Assembly: GCA_013215505.1 (NCBI GenBank) | Contig: JABSQZ010000020.1 | Location: 57,951 to 121,950 of the forward strand | Direction of reading: 5' to 3' | Source: Oceanospirillaceae bacterium | Lineage (GTDB): Bacteria > Pseudomonadota > Gammaproteobacteria > Pseudomonadales > Balneatricaceae | Length of the DNA: 64,000 nucleotides | Shown here: positions 8,842 through 18,167 of the stretch, one piece after another | Numbering within the stretch: position 1 is the stretch's first letter | How the letters are laid out: each line of letters opens with the position of its first letter | Position numbers and translations under genes: made by a program | The notes under the pieces: generated by a model | Told to the model about the DNA's origin: nothing | What the model saw: only the letters and a program-made list of their open reading frames with translations | Databases searched by the model: none

Positions 8842-9220
8842 TTAGGGCAATCCTCTGATAGATACAAATCAATTCACTGATTTGTACCTGATTGATCTAA
8901 GGTTTTGTTTTGAAGAGATTACTTTTTCAGAGCATTTTGTCAACAGCTAGGGCTCTATATTGGACTGGGGGCTTCGGCCTTAAATATCTTAGCCGTGTTT
9001 TCTGGATAAGCAGAAAACGACTGATGATTTAACCCTTAAAGTAGGATTTGATCAGATTAGCATTGGGTTTTTGAGTGTATATATGCCCAGGGATTAGATC
9101 GCTTTGGCGCAACAATTAGCGCCACATGTTTCTACTTTCAATGGTTATGCATAGTCAGCGTAGTCCCTACAGAATAATGATATCTGTGTAGATAAACATA
9201 AGGTTTTTAGTTGTCATAAA
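8842..9220. other. Intergenic region between repressor and exporter
   Basis: No gene seen. A second inverted repeat, TACAAATCA with TGATTTGTA six bases apart, lies at 8863-8886 close to the first operator and may be another regulator site. The rest shows no coding frame of note. Confidence 0.4.
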
Positions 9221-9252
9221 TCTAACATTCAATCGATTGATTGAATGTTAGA
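9221..9252. promoter_or_regulatory. ArsR-rhodanese operator before the MFS gene
   Basis: Two perfect 14-base arms (TCTAACATTCAATC at 9221-9234 and its complement at 9239-9252) around GATT. The core matches the palindrome at 8821-8840. It overlaps the -35 region of the proposed exporter promoter, a typical position for repression. Confidence 0.75.
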
Positions 9253-9269
9253 TTGAATCTTGCTATTCT
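9241..9269 (+). promoter_or_regulatory. Candidate promoter of the MFS gene
   Basis: TTGAAT (9241-9246), 17-base spacer, TATTCT (9264-9269). The -35 box lies inside the right arm of the operator, so bound repressor would block polymerase. Confidence 0.45.
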
Positions 9270-9297
9270 TAGATCACTTATAGATTTGGAGAAATTT

Positions 9298-10602
9298 ATG
9301 TCGCAAAGTTTTGTTAAAACTAAAACCAGCAGTTATGTGGTTAATCCTGGGGCAGGCAATATTCAGCTGGGGATACAGCGAAATATTCGCCAATTCAGCC
9401 TCCATTTGCTGCAAATATTCTTAGTGGGGCTAACCATAGGTATGACTCGGATAGTGGTTCCCGCACTAGCGGAATCTGAATTCGGGCTGGCCGACCAGGC
9501 TTTCTTTTTATTGGCTTCATTTGTAGTGGTATTCGGAGTAGTCAAAGCGCTGATGAACTTGTTTGCCGGAAAGCTCAGTGAGACCTATGGTCGCAAGAAC
9601 ATACTGATTCTGGGGTGGATAACGGCACTGCCCATTCCGTTCATTTTTCTATACGCACCTAGTTGGAACTGGATTATCTTTAGCACTGTGTTATTGGGGC
9701 TTAACCAGGGCTTATGTTGGTCTATGGCGTTAAACAGTAAATTGGATCTGGCGAAGAGCAGCCAAAAAGGCCTGGTAAATGGTGTCAATGAGTTTGCCGG
9801 TTATGCGGCGGTCGGTATCGCCGGGTTAGTTACGGCATATATAGTGACTCAGTTTGCGGTAAGAGAGGGGCTGTTTTATTTCAGTTTAACTGTGATTTTA
9901 TTGGGGTTGCTGTTGGCTAAGCTGAGCATAGTCGAAACATTGCCCTGGGCAAATTTGCATTACCAGCAGGCAAAAAATGCAGCTGCAGCTGCTCAAAGCA
10001 GTGACAAAAAGTCATTAGGGCAATTATTCAAGTTAGCTTCACTGCAAAGTAAACCCTTAATAGCGTTGAATCAGGCGGGGTTAGTGGAGAAATTTACCGA
10101 TGCCATCGTTTGGATTTTTCTGCCCATATATTTTATTTCTCAGGGCATATCACTGCTTGAGTCCGGTGCAATTATCGCCATTTATGGTGTTGTATGGGGC
10201 GCCAGCCAATTGATCACTGGTCCCCTGTCAGACAAAATAGGTCGAAAATCCTTGATAGTCTGGGGTATGTGGCTGTGTGGTGCAGGTATTGTTGCCATTC
10301 CATTGACTCAATCCATTAGCATTTGGAGTCTGGAAGCGGCGCTGATAGGTGTCGGTATGGCGATGCTCTATCCGAACTTAGGTGCAGCCGTCGGTGATTT
10401 TTCACCCGCTAAGTATCGGGCCAGTTTAATTGGCGTGTATCGCTTTTGGCGAGATTCCGGTTATGCCATTGGTGCGCTGATAATGGGGCTGATGGCGCAA
10501 TGGTCACAAGATTTATTAATGCCATTCTGGTTTGTTGGTATAGCGATGTTCATATCTGGGCTGGTAGTGCAGTTGTGCTTACCTGATAAAATTTGTGAAT
10601 GA
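9298..10602 (+). CDS. MFS transporter controlled by ArsR-rhodanese
   Basis: 434 residues from ATG 9298 (SD TTGGAGA). A longer TTG start at 9241 is rejected because it lies inside the operator. About twelve membrane segments; MFS motif A in both halves (GKLSETYGRKNIL near residue 95, GPLSDKIGRKSLIVWG near residue 305). Inner-membrane proton-coupled transporter, probably an efflux pump given its repressor. The substrate cannot be read from the sequence; the rhodanese-bearing regulator hints at sulfur species or a thiol-reactive compound. Closed by a strong terminator at 10617. Confidence 0.85.
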   Translation: MSQSFVKTKTSSYVVNPGAGNIQLGIQRNIRQFSLHLLQIFLVGLTIGMTRIVVPALAESEFGLADQAFFLLASFVVVFGVVKALMNLFAGKLSETYGRKNILILGWITALPIPFIFLYAPSWNWIIFSTVLLGLNQGLCWSMALNSKLDLAKSSQKGLVNGVNEFAGYAAVGIAGLVTAYIVTQFAVREGLFYFSLTVILLGLLLAKLSIVETLPWANLHYQQAKNAAAAAQSSDKKSLGQLFKLASLQSKPLIALNQAGLVEKFTDAIVWIFLPIYFISQGISLLESGAIIAIYGVVWGASQLITGPLSDKIGRKSLIVWGMWLCGAGIVAIPLTQSISIWSLEAALIGVGMAMLYPNLGAAVGDFSPAKYRASLIGVYRFWRDSGYAIGALIMGLMAQWSQDLLMPFWFVGIAMFISGLVVQLCLPDKICE

Positions 10603-10616
10603 GCAAAGCTAATCAA

Positions 10617-10646
10617 AAAAGCAGCCAGGCGGCTGCTTTTGTTTTT
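10617..10646 (+). terminator. Terminator after MFS gene
   Basis: AAAAGCAGCC and GGCTGCTTTT form a ten-pair stem with loop AGGC, followed by TGTTTTT. The A-rich left flank means it could also serve the convergent bkd operon. Confidence 0.85.
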
Positions 10647-10698
10647 CACTGATCATTAAGGCTGGAAGATCAACTTTTTCCCAGCCCGGTACTGTTTA

Positions 10699-11973
10699 TT
10701 AAACGAAGATCGCCCCGGGGTTTTCCAGCAGTGATTTCAGAGCCTGGATCATTAGGGCGCCATCGTACCCATCAACTATCCGGTGATCAAAAGAAGACGA
10801 CAGATTCATCATCTTGCGGATAACGATCTGGCCATCAATGACCACCGGGCGCTGCTGCATTTTGTTGATACCGACAATAGTGGTTTCCGGCGCATTGATA
10901 ATTGGCGTCGTGGCAATACCGCCAATAGCACCTAAGCTGGTGATAGTGATAGTTGAGCCACTTAGTTGTGCACTGTTGGCTTTACCGGCGCGGGTCAGTT
11001 CAGTCACTTGTGCCATCTGGGCGGCAGTGCCCCAGATATCCAGTGCTTGAGTATCTTTGACTACCGGAACCATTAACCCTTGTTGCGTCATAGTGGCAAT
11101 ACCTACATGCACAGCACTGTGTTGAGTGAGTATTTCGGTTTCGGCATTGTAGTGCGCATTGCAATGCGGGAAATCAGCGACCACTTTGACCAGCGCCTGC
11201 ATGATAAATGGTAACAGTGTCAATTTCTGCTGCTTGGGCTTGCGGTTGTCGTTGAGGTGTTTACGCAAGGTTTCAAGCGCGGTTAAATCGACTTCTTCAA
11301 TATAGGCATAGTGGGGGATATTGTTAGTCGCCTGCAGCATCTTTTGCGCGATGATACGACGCAGGCCGCTGATTTTTACCTCGGTAGTGGTATTCGCAGC
11401 AGCAAGTTTAGTAATTGGAAGGCTGGCTTGGGCACCGCCTGCGGCGATAAAGGCCTCCAAGTCAGAATTGTTAATTCTACCTGATGCACCAGAACCTGCG
11501 ACGATGCACAAGTCAATGTTTTCAGTACGAGCACGCTTGCGTACTGAAGGGGAGGTAAGTACCAGACGCTTTTGCACCGGCGTAGTCAAGACGTTGTCAG
11601 GAGATTGTGAGGCTGTGCGAATAGCAGCGACGCCCGCTGCTTGATTATCAACAGTTGTCGGTTTAACAATGGCGGGCGTTTGTTCAACAACAGCAAGAGT
11701 ATCGGAACTATCATTAGCAGCGATGGCTGGTGCTGCGGTGGCAAACAAGATCAGCTCACTGCCCACTGGGATCTCAATGCCGGCGTCACAGGCCAGGCTC
11801 TCTACGGTGCCAGAAACCGGAGAGGTCACTTCAACCACGGCTTTGTCGGTCATGACATCACAAATGTGTTGATCTTCATCGACCTGATCGCCAACCGCCA
11901 CATGCCATTCGACGATTTCAGAGACCACAATACCTTCACCTAAGTCCGGCAATTTAAAACTGTAATGGCTCAT
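10699..11973 (-). CDS. bkdB: Branched-chain 2-oxoacid dehydrogenase E2 (acyltransferase)
   Basis: 424 residues. Lipoyl domain at residues 1-78 with the lipoylated Lys in DVMTDKAVVEV; peripheral-subunit-binding domain at about residues 137-172 (TSPSVRKRARTENIDL, GASGRINNSDLEAF); catalytic domain to the end with the signature SSSFDHRIVDGYDGA (His and Asp of HxxxDG). It transfers the acyl group from E1 to CoA and forms the core of the complex. Its start overlaps the stop of E1 beta by one base, so translation is probably coupled. Operon order on the minus strand: ldh, E1 alpha, E1 beta, E2. An E3 gene is not in the operon. Confidence 0.93.
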   Translation of the reverse strand: MSHYSFKLPDLGEGIVVSEIVEWHVAVGDQVDEDQHICDVMTDKAVVEVTSPVSGTVESLACDAGIEIPVGSELILFATAAPAIAANDSSDTLAVVEQTPAIVKPTTVDNQAAGVAAIRTASQSPDNVLTTPVQKRLVLTSPSVRKRARTENIDLCIVAGSGASGRINNSDLEAFIAAGGAQASLPITKLAAANTTTEVKISGLRRIIAQKMLQATNNIPHYAYIEEVDLTALETLRKHLNDNRKPKQQKLTLLPFIMQALVKVVADFPHCNAHYNAETEILTQHSAVHVGIATMTQQGLMVPVVKDTQALDIWGTAAQMAQVTELTRAGKANSAQLSGSTITITSLGAIGGIATTPIINAPETTIVGINKMQQRPVVIDGQIVIRKMMNLSSSFDHRIVDGYDGALMIQALKSLLENPGAIFV

Positions 11974-12989
11974 TAGTTACTCTCCAAGGTGCGTAACATC
12001 GCCTGGGTGATACGTTTCTGGCTGGGGAAATATTCCCATTCAAAAGCGTGCGGGTAGGGGGTGTCCCAGCCGGTAACTCGTTCAATCGGTGCCTTTAAAT
12101 GCCAGAAGCACTCCTCTTGAACTTGCGATAAAATCTCGGCGCCAAAACCACTGGTTAAGGTCGCCTCGTGCACTACTACACAGCGGCCAGTCTTTTGCAC
12201 TGACGCTTTGATGGTGTCTATATCTAAGGGAATTAAAGTGCGCAGATCAATAAGTTCAGCGTCGATGCCACTGTTCTTGATCGCAGCCTGGGCGACATGC
12301 ACCATGTTGCCATAAGTGATCACAGTCACTTGCGATCCAGGTTCCAATACTTTGGCTTTGCCGATTTCAATTTTGTAATGCTCTTCAGGCACCTCACCCA
12401 GAGGGTGAGTGTTCCAGGGGGAGGCGGCTTTATCGTGATCGCCATCAAAAGGACCGTTGTAGATGCGCTTGGGCTCAAAAAATATCACCGGGTCGTCGTC
12501 TTCAATGGCGGCGATCAGTAAGCCTTTGGCCTCGTAAGGATTAGAGGGCATCACCGTTTTCAAACCACAGGCGTGAGTGAAGATGCCCTCGGGACTCTGC
12601 GAGTGGGTTTGTCCGCCACGGATACCGCCACCGCAGGGAGCGCGAATAACCACTGGGGCAAAGTATTCACCACCACTGCGATGCCGCAAGCGCGCTAATT
12701 CTGACACTATTTGATCGATTGCCGGGTAGATGTAATCGGAGAACTGTATCTCCACTATCGGCCGCAGGCCGTTGACACCCATGCCGATAGCGACTCCCAT
12801 AATGCCGCCCTCGGCGATCGGCATATCCAGCGCCCGATGTGGGCCGTATTTTTTATACAATCCATCGGTGCAGCGAAACACGCCGCCAAAATAGCCGACG
12901 TCCTCACCCATCACCAATACATTAGGATCGCGGTCCATGCAAATATCCATAGCGGAGTTAAGTGCCTGAATCATATTCATTTTAGCCAT
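11973..12989 (-). CDS. bkdA2: Branched-chain 2-oxoacid dehydrogenase E1 beta
   Basis: 338 residues, the usual length. Transketolase-like pyrimidine-binding domain with VLVMGEDVGYFGGVFRCTDG near residue 24 and EIQFSDYIYPAIDQIVSE near residue 80; C-terminal domain with VVVHEATLTSGFGAEI. Forms the E1 heterotetramer with the alpha subunit and decarboxylates the 2-oxoacids of Leu, Ile and Val. It starts three bases after the E1 alpha stop. Confidence 0.93.
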   Translation of the reverse strand: MAKMNMIQALNSAMDICMDRDPNVLVMGEDVGYFGGVFRCTDGLYKKYGPHRALDMPIAEGGIMGVAIGMGVNGLRPIVEIQFSDYIYPAIDQIVSELARLRHRSGGEYFAPVVIRAPCGGGIRGGQTHSQSPEGIFTHACGLKTVMPSNPYEAKGLLIAAIEDDDPVIFFEPKRIYNGPFDGDHDKAASPWNTHPLGEVPEEHYKIEIGKAKVLEPGSQVTVITYGNMVHVAQAAIKNSGIDAELIDLRTLIPLDIDTIKASVQKTGRCVVVHEATLTSGFGAEILSQVQEECFWHLKAPIERVTGWDTPYPHAFEWEYFPSQKRITQAMLRTLESN

Positions 12990-12992
12990 GTC

Positions 12993-14246
12993 TTAAGCTC
13001 CTATCTGCTTGCTTTGTTTCACTAAGTGCGGCGGCATTTCTTTGAACACATCTTCAAACATGCTAGTGACCGGCCAGTGTGGGCCATTGTCGAGTGAGCC
13101 GTGCGCCAGAGCTTCTTTCCAATCTTTGGTGATGTCATCAGTCAACTCACTTTGCAGCGCTTGATGTTGCTCTTCACTCCACTGGCCAATAGCGATTAAG
13201 TGTTGCTTCAGGCGATCGATAGGGTCGCCTAAAGGCCAGAAATTGGCTTCGTTTTTACCCCGATAAGCATCTGGATTATCGCTGGTGGAATGGCCTTCGG
13301 TACGGTAGGTATAAAGCTCGATAAAGGTCGGGCCGCCACCTTTGCGGGCACGCTCTGCAGCCCATTGGGTAACTGCGTAAATGGCCAGGAAGTCATTGCC
13401 ATCGACTCTGATACCGGGGATGCTAAGACCTATGCTGCGCGCTGCAAAAGTACTGCCGGTGCTGGCGAAAGACTGCGGCGTAGAGATCGCCCACTGGTTG
13501 TTAACCACATTGAGAATAACCGGCGCTTTGTAGGTGGAGCCAAATACCAGTGCGTGATAGACATCGGCAGCGGCGGTAGTGCCGTCGCCAACCCAGGAAA
13601 CCGCGACCTGGTCTTCGCCTTTATAGGCAGAGGCCATGCCCCAGCCGACAGCTTGTGAGTATTGGGTGGCTAAATTGCCGGACAATGAAAAGAAATTATG
13701 TTTTTTTGAACTGTAAAAAATCGGCATCTGCCGACCTTTGATGTTGTCTTTTGCATTGGACAGACACTGGCACATCATGTCGACGATGGAGTGTTCGCGG
13801 ACAAACAACAGCCCCTGTTGGCGGTAGCTGGGAAACAACATGTCGGAAGATTTTAAAGCCATACCCTGAGCGACAGCGACGGCTTCTTCGCCGGTGCACT
13901 TCATATAAAAGGACAGTTTTCCCTGACGCTGCATTTTAAACATACGATTATCGAATGCACGTACGTGCATCATGTGTCTGAGACCTAGCAGCAACTTATC
14001 CGCTGATAAATCGGGTGCCCAGGGCCCTGCCACTAAGTGGTCATCGCCGAGCACCCGCACCAGCCCATAGGCCAAATCTTGTATATCTACAGCTTCGCTC
14101 AATACATCCGGACGCTGGCTGGCAATAGGGCTGGGGATTTCGATATGAGAAAAATCCGGGGTGGTTTCAGGTCGGGAAGACGCCTGGGGAACAAAAAGTT
14201 TCGATTGATACTGGATCGCAGTGTCAACGGTTTGTTTGTCGGTCAT
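12993..14246 (-). CDS. bkdA1: Branched-chain 2-oxoacid dehydrogenase E1 alpha
   Basis: 417 residues from MTDKQTVD; this ATG follows GAGAGGAAAATTTA and is preferred over an upstream start eight codons earlier. The thiamine diphosphate motif is intact: VGDGTTAAADVYHALVFGS through VVNNQWAIS (GDG...NN). TYRTEGHSTSDNP carries the phosphorylation-loop-like histidine region of the family. Cytosolic; first step of the complex. Second gene of the ldh-bkd operon. Confidence 0.93.
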   Translation of the reverse strand: MTDKQTVDTAIQYQSKLFVPQASSRPETTPDFSHIEIPSPIASQRPDVLSEAVDIQDLAYGLVRVLGDDHLVAGPWAPDLSADKLLLGLRHMMHVRAFDNRMFKMQRQGKLSFYMKCTGEEAVAVAQGMALKSSDMLFPSYRQQGLLFVREHSIVDMMCQCLSNAKDNIKGRQMPIFYSSKKHNFFSLSGNLATQYSQAVGWGMASAYKGEDQVAVSWVGDGTTAAADVYHALVFGSTYKAPVILNVVNNQWAISTPQSFASTGSTFAARSIGLSIPGIRVDGNDFLAIYAVTQWAAERARKGGGPTFIELYTYRTEGHSTSDNPDAYRGKNEANFWPLGDPIDRLKQHLIAIGQWSEEQHQALQSELTDDITKDWKEALAHGSLDNGPHWPVTSMFEDVFKEMPPHLVKQSKQIGA

Positions 14247-14315
14247 TAAATTTTCCTCTCTTTCGCCCACTTGGGATCACCGAGTGTTTGAATGATCAGT
14301 TGTTTTTTATTGTTA

Positions 14316-14345
14316 CTCTCAATAGTGGCAGGCCACTATTGGGAG
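14316..14345. terminator. Strong hairpin between ldh and bkdA1
   Basis: A 13-pair stem (14316-14328 with 14333-14345, one G-T pair) around CAGG. It lies just after the ldh stop and before bkdA1. There is no T-run on the minus strand, so it may be an mRNA-stabilising or partial terminator that sets the ratio of the two parts of the operon. Confidence 0.5.
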
Positions 14346-14371
14346 ACTAAGTACTGCTAGTTGCTAAAATT

Positions 14372-15406
14372 TTACTTAAAACGCTCTTCGGCCATGCGAT
14401 TAGCGACCACTTCAGTCGGCAGTTGTTCTGCTTCAGCGCGAGTGAAGATGCTGCCTAATGTAGTGGCGATAGATTCGATATGGGCTTTAAGGGCAGCGGG
14501 GCTTTCACCACTGCGCTGGTAGGCAATATCGATGATACCGCCCGCGTTGATGACATAATCTGGTGCGTACAAAATGCCTTTGCTTTCCAGTTGTGCAGAA
14601 ATTTCTGGCCGCGACAGTTGATTGTTGGCGGCCCCGGCGATTACTTTTGCCTGTAGCACTTCCAAGGTGTCAGAGTTGATAATGCCACCCATTGCACAGG
14701 GGGCGAATATATCGGCCTGTACTGCGTAAATTTGCACAGGTTCAACCGCCGTAGCGCCTAGCTGATCCACCGCTCGCTGCACATTGGCGGTAAAAACATC
14801 GGCGACAATTAGCTTGGCTCCGGCTTCTTTTAAGTATTTACACAAGTGGAAACCGACGTTGCCAACGCCTTGCACTGCGACGGTCAGGCCAGTTAAATCC
14901 TGGCGCTGTAGTTTGTGGGCGACGGCGGCCTTAAGGCCAACAAAAACACCATAAGCGGTCGAGGGTGAGGGATCACCTCCGTGTTCGCCGCTATCCAAAA
15001 CCCCCGCTACAAATTCCGTGGTAGTGCCAATTACTTTCATATCGGCAACGCTAGTACCTGAATCTTCAGCGGTAATGTAGGCACCTGATAACCCTTGTAG
15101 GTACTTACCCAGGGCTTTAAGTAACGCTTCGCTCTTGTCTTTGCGGTGATCGCCAATAATCACACACTTGCCACCCCCTAAGGGTAAACCGGAAATCGCT
15201 GATTTATAAGTCATGCCCCGAGACAAGCGTAATACATCGGTGAGTGCTTCTGCATCACTGGCATATGGCCACATTCTGCAACCGCCGAGGGAGGGACCAA
15301 GTTTGGTATTGTGAATGGCAACAATCGCTTTTAAGCCACTTTGCTCATCGGTGAAGTAGACGACTTGTTCGTGATTATCAAACTCGATATGTGAAAAGAC
15401 TGACAT
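14372..15406 (-). CDS. ldh: Leucine (Glu/Leu/Phe/Val) dehydrogenase
   Basis: 344 residues. N-terminal dehydrogenase domain with the glycine-rich LGPSLGGCRMWPY and the catalytic Lys in SGLPLGGGKCVIIGD; TAEDSGTS downstream; C-terminal NAD-binding domain with VAVQGVGNVGFHL (GxGxxG) and ADIFAPCAMGGIIN. It oxidatively deaminates branched-chain amino acids to the 2-oxoacids that the bkd complex uses. It lies directly upstream of bkdA1 and is probably the first gene of the operon. Assignment to leucine rather than phenylalanine dehydrogenase rests on the bkd neighbours. Confidence 0.9.
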   Translation of the reverse strand: MSVFSHIEFDNHEQVVYFTDEQSGLKAIVAIHNTKLGPSLGGCRMWPYASDAEALTDVLRLSRGMTYKSAISGLPLGGGKCVIIGDHRKDKSEALLKALGKYLQGLSGAYITAEDSGTSVADMKVIGTTTEFVAGVLDSGEHGGDPSPSTAYGVFVGLKAAVAHKLQRQDLTGLTVAVQGVGNVGFHLCKYLKEAGAKLIVADVFTANVQRAVDQLGATAVEPVQIYAVQADIFAPCAMGGIINSDTLEVLQAKVIAGAANNQLSRPEISAQLESKGILYAPDYVINAGGIIDIAYQRSGESPAALKAHIESIATTLGSIFTRAEAEQLPTEVVANRMAEERFK

Positions 15407-15645
15407 GATTTACCCTTAATGCCCAAGGCATAGATTCTTGTTTGCGGTTGAGGTTTTTTATTAACTAAAAATATACCTGTTTTAGCCGGTAGAATTTATT
15501 TAAGTTTTTTGCTGTAATAGTGAATATCGATATAAAAAATACCCATAACTAGATATTTGGGTATAAATTTAACTTCTGTGGCTGGAAGATATGCCCAGAG
15601 CTGTTTTAAGAATAGTAAAGCTTTGTCTGGATGTGAGTAAAAACA

Positions 15646-16110
15646 ATGAAATTAGACAAGATAGATCAGCAGATTTTGCAGTTATTACAAATGGATTCGA
15701 GCATCTCTGTCTCTGAGATTGCCGAGCGGGTTAATCTGTCGCAGCCACCCTGCTGGCGGAGGATAAAGCGACTGGAAGATGAGGGTTATATTTTACAGCG
15801 CACGGCTATTTTAAACCCGGCTAAATTGGGCCTGAATTTAGTCATTTATGCCGAAGTGAAATTAATCGCCAATGGCGAGCTGGCGAACTTTGAGCGGGAA
15901 GTTAAAAAAATCAGTGAGATCACTGAGTGTTATGTGATGCTCGGAAATGTCGATTTCCTATTGCGCATAGTCACTACAGATATAGCCGGCTATGAGCGAT
16001 TGTATCGAGAACAACTGTCGAAACTTCCGGGGGTGCAGGCATTTAATACCAGTGTGGCGATGAGTGAGGTGAAGCGCAGTACCCAATTACCGGTAAATAT
16101 TCAGGGGTGA
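15646..16110 (+). CDS. bkdR: Lrp/AsnC-family regulator of the bkd operon
   Basis: 154 residues. HTH at residues 6-60 (ILQLLQMDSSISVSEIAERV, then SQPPCWRRIKRLEDEGYI), followed by the ligand-binding RAM domain (VIYAEVKL, CYVMLGNVDFLLRIVTTD, VQAFNTSVAMSEVK). Divergent from ldh-bkd with a 239-base AT-rich gap. Lrp-type BkdR activates such operons in pseudomonads, so that role is likely here by analogy; leucine or a related amino acid would be the effector. Confidence 0.85.
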   Translation: MKLDKIDQQILQLLQMDSSISVSEIAERVNLSQPPCWRRIKRLEDEGYILQRTAILNPAKLGLNLVIYAEVKLIANGELANFEREVKKISEITECYVMLGNVDFLLRIVTTDIAGYERLYREQLSKLPGVQAFNTSVAMSEVKRSTQLPVNIQG

Positions 16111-16405
16111 ACATTGCACAGTGTAGCTGATCTATGATTCTAAACTTTAAACATCTACAGCTTAAATGCGTGTTGCGCTCTGGGGGCAGGGCTTTAACTA
16201 GAGTGTAACTATCTGCCAAATATTAGTACGCTTAGCTATTCAATCCAAACCACAATAGCTCTTAGGTCAAGCATTGGGACCATCTATTTGAGGGAGTGAC
16301 AGGCTGTGCTCGCTTTAATGCCAGCAAGACTGATGATGGCTGCTCTTAATTGGCCAGGGTTTTGCTCGGAGGTTTAAAATATCGGGTTGCTATTACCGAA
16401 ATTGC
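16111..16405. other. Intergenic, nothing recognised
   Basis: Convergent ends of the Lrp gene and the Pot operon. No coding frame, repeat or site beyond the hairpin at its right edge. Confidence 0.4.
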
Positions 16406-16435
16406 ATCCCCTGCAGGTTTTATACTGCAGGGGAT
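16406..16435 (-). terminator. Hairpin ending the Pot operon
   Basis: ATCCCCTGCAG and CTGCAGGGGAT form a perfect 11-pair stem with an eight-base loop, five bases past the permease stop. The T-tract on the minus strand is weak. Confidence 0.65.
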
Positions 16436-16440
16436 GGGGC

Positions 16441-17256
16441 TTATTTAGTCTTGTCGCGCTCGCGCATCAAGTATTGTGCAGTCATCAATAATATAAGCGA
16501 TCCGACCAGTACCATAGTGCCAATGGCATTCACTTCCGGGGTGATACCTCGGCGTATCGAAGAAAATATATATATGGGCAAGGTTGTGTTCGGCCCGGCC
16601 ACAAAAAATGAAATAATGAAGTCATCAAAACTGAAAGTGAAACTCAGCAGAAAGCCTGCCAGGATTGCCGGGTAGATTTGTGGCAACGTGACTTGGTAAA
16701 AAGTGCGCCAGGGCGTCGCATACAAATCCATTGAGGCTTCTATTAATGCCCGGTCCATACCGGCAATGCGAGCGCGGACCATAATGATCACCAGCGACAT
16801 TGTGAACAATGTATGTGCGGCAATCACTGAGGCGTAGCCCATATGCAGTTTGGGTGCTTGCGAGCCCTCCGGCCAGATAGAGGCTAATATTGGATTGAGG
16901 AAGTCAAACACTGTCACCAGCGCCACTAAGGTGGCAATGCCAATGACTATGCCAGGGATCATCACCGAGACAAAAATCAGACCGTCAAACAAGACCCGCA
17001 TTCTTCCCTTTAATCGCTGCAGTGCCAGGGCGGCAGCAGTACCCATTAAACTGGACAATACAGCAACCGTTAACGCAATCACCAGACTGGTAATAAACGC
17101 GTCCCCGACAAAAGGGTTGGAAAGGGCTTTTCCATACCACTGCACAGATAATCCCCTGAGCTCACTGGCGTGATTCCCGGCATTAAAACTGAACAGCACA
17201 ATTATTCCTATGGGTACATAAAGGAACAGATAGACGGCAATGGCGTAAATTCGCAT
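16441..17256 (-). CDS. Polyamine-type ABC permease, PotC/PotI-like
   Basis: 271 residues, six membrane segments. The inner-membrane-component (EAA) loop is visible as ALIEASMDLYATPWRTFYQVTLPQIYPAI around residues 170-200. First segment YAIAVYLFLYVPIGIIVLFSF fits PotI. Forms the heterodimeric channel with the permease encoded just upstream (15 bases). Last gene of the importer operon; closed by a hairpin. Confidence 0.9.
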   Translation of the reverse strand: MRIYAIAVYLFLYVPIGIIVLFSFNAGNHASELRGLSVQWYGKALSNPFVGDAFITSLVIALTVAVLSSLMGTAAALALQRLKGRMRVLFDGLIFVSVMIPGIVIGIATLVALVTVFDFLNPILASIWPEGSQAPKLHMGYASVIAAHTLFTMSLVIIMVRARIAGMDRALIEASMDLYATPWRTFYQVTLPQIYPAILAGFLLSFTFSFDDFIISFFVAGPNTTLPIYIFSSIRRGITPEVNAIGTMVLVGSLILLMTAQYLMRERDKTK

Positions 17257-17271
17257 ATTTATTTTTCTCTT

Positions 17272-18138
17272 CTACATCAAAGATTCATCAACACCAGTTT
17301 TACTATTTCGCATGGTCATGCGCATATATAAACTGACAGTTATTAACATTATTACCACTAAGGTTATGGATATAGCGGAACCAAATGGCCAATTGCGCGA
17401 TTGCAAGAATAAATCCACCAACGCATTACCAATAAAGAATACTTTGCCGCCACCGAGAAACGCAGGAATTAAAAACTCACCCATCAACAAGATAAAGACC
17501 AACATACATCCCGTTGCTACACCGGGCATTGAAAGCGGTAAGGTCACTTGCATAAAGGTTTTATAGGGGCTGGCTCCAAGATCACTGGAAGCTTCCAGAT
17601 ACGATTTGTTAAGCTTTTCCAGAGAGACATAAATTGGAAATACCATCAACGGCAGATAGCCATAGACAATTCCCATCAGTACTGCACCTGGGGTATTGAT
17701 CAGTCGCACTCCCTCAAAGCCGATCCAATCCAGTATGCTGGGAAGACCCTTGCCACCGAGGATATAAATCCAGGCGTAAGTGCGAATCAAAAGACTGGTC
17801 CAAAAAGGCACTATCACCAGCACCAGCAGAATAAGTTTGTAGCGTCGATTAACTTTTATGGCCAGGTAATATGCCAGTGGATAGGCCACCAGCAGGCTCA
17901 ACAAAGTACCTACGGGTGCGTAAGTTAAAGTGTTTGTGAAAGCCTTTAGCCGCGCGCCAAGATTAGCATAGTGCTCAAGGGTAAACCCTCCTGCATATCC
18001 GCCAACCGGAGCGCGCTCGCCAAAACTGAAAACCAGAATGACAATAAGGGGCAAAACTAACATAAAAGCGAACCATAGGCCTGTGGGCGTGAGTAACACG
18101 GCGGTCAGCCAGCGATTCGATTTACTCTGCTCTTTCAT
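17272..18138 (-). CDS. Polyamine-type ABC permease, PotB/PotH-like
   Basis: 288 residues from the ATG at 18138, which has GAGGA at correct distance; an ATG two codons earlier is too close to it. Six membrane segments and the coupling loop YLEASSDLGASPYKTFMQVT near residue 185. N-terminal LLTPTGLWFAFMLVLPLIVI is typical of PotB/PotH. Partner of the following permease. Confidence 0.9.
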   Translation of the reverse strand: MKEQSKSNRWLTAVLLTPTGLWFAFMLVLPLIVILVFSFGERAPVGGYAGGFTLEHYANLGARLKAFTNTLTYAPVGTLLSLLVAYPLAYYLAIKVNRRYKLILLVLVIVPFWTSLLIRTYAWIYILGGKGLPSILDWIGFEGVRLINTPGAVLMGIVYGYLPLMVFPIYVSLEKLNKSYLEASSDLGASPYKTFMQVTLPLSMPGVATGCMLVFILLMGEFLIPAFLGGGKVFFIGNALVDLFLQSRNWPFGSAISITLVVIMLITVSLYMRMTMRNSKTGVDESLM

Positions 18139-18167
18139 TATCATTCCTCAGTATTTCAGTTAAATTT

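Noticed and set aside
9241..9297. TTG start at 9241 for the MFS gene
   Set aside because: It lies inside the operator and promoter; ATG 9298 has a proper SD.
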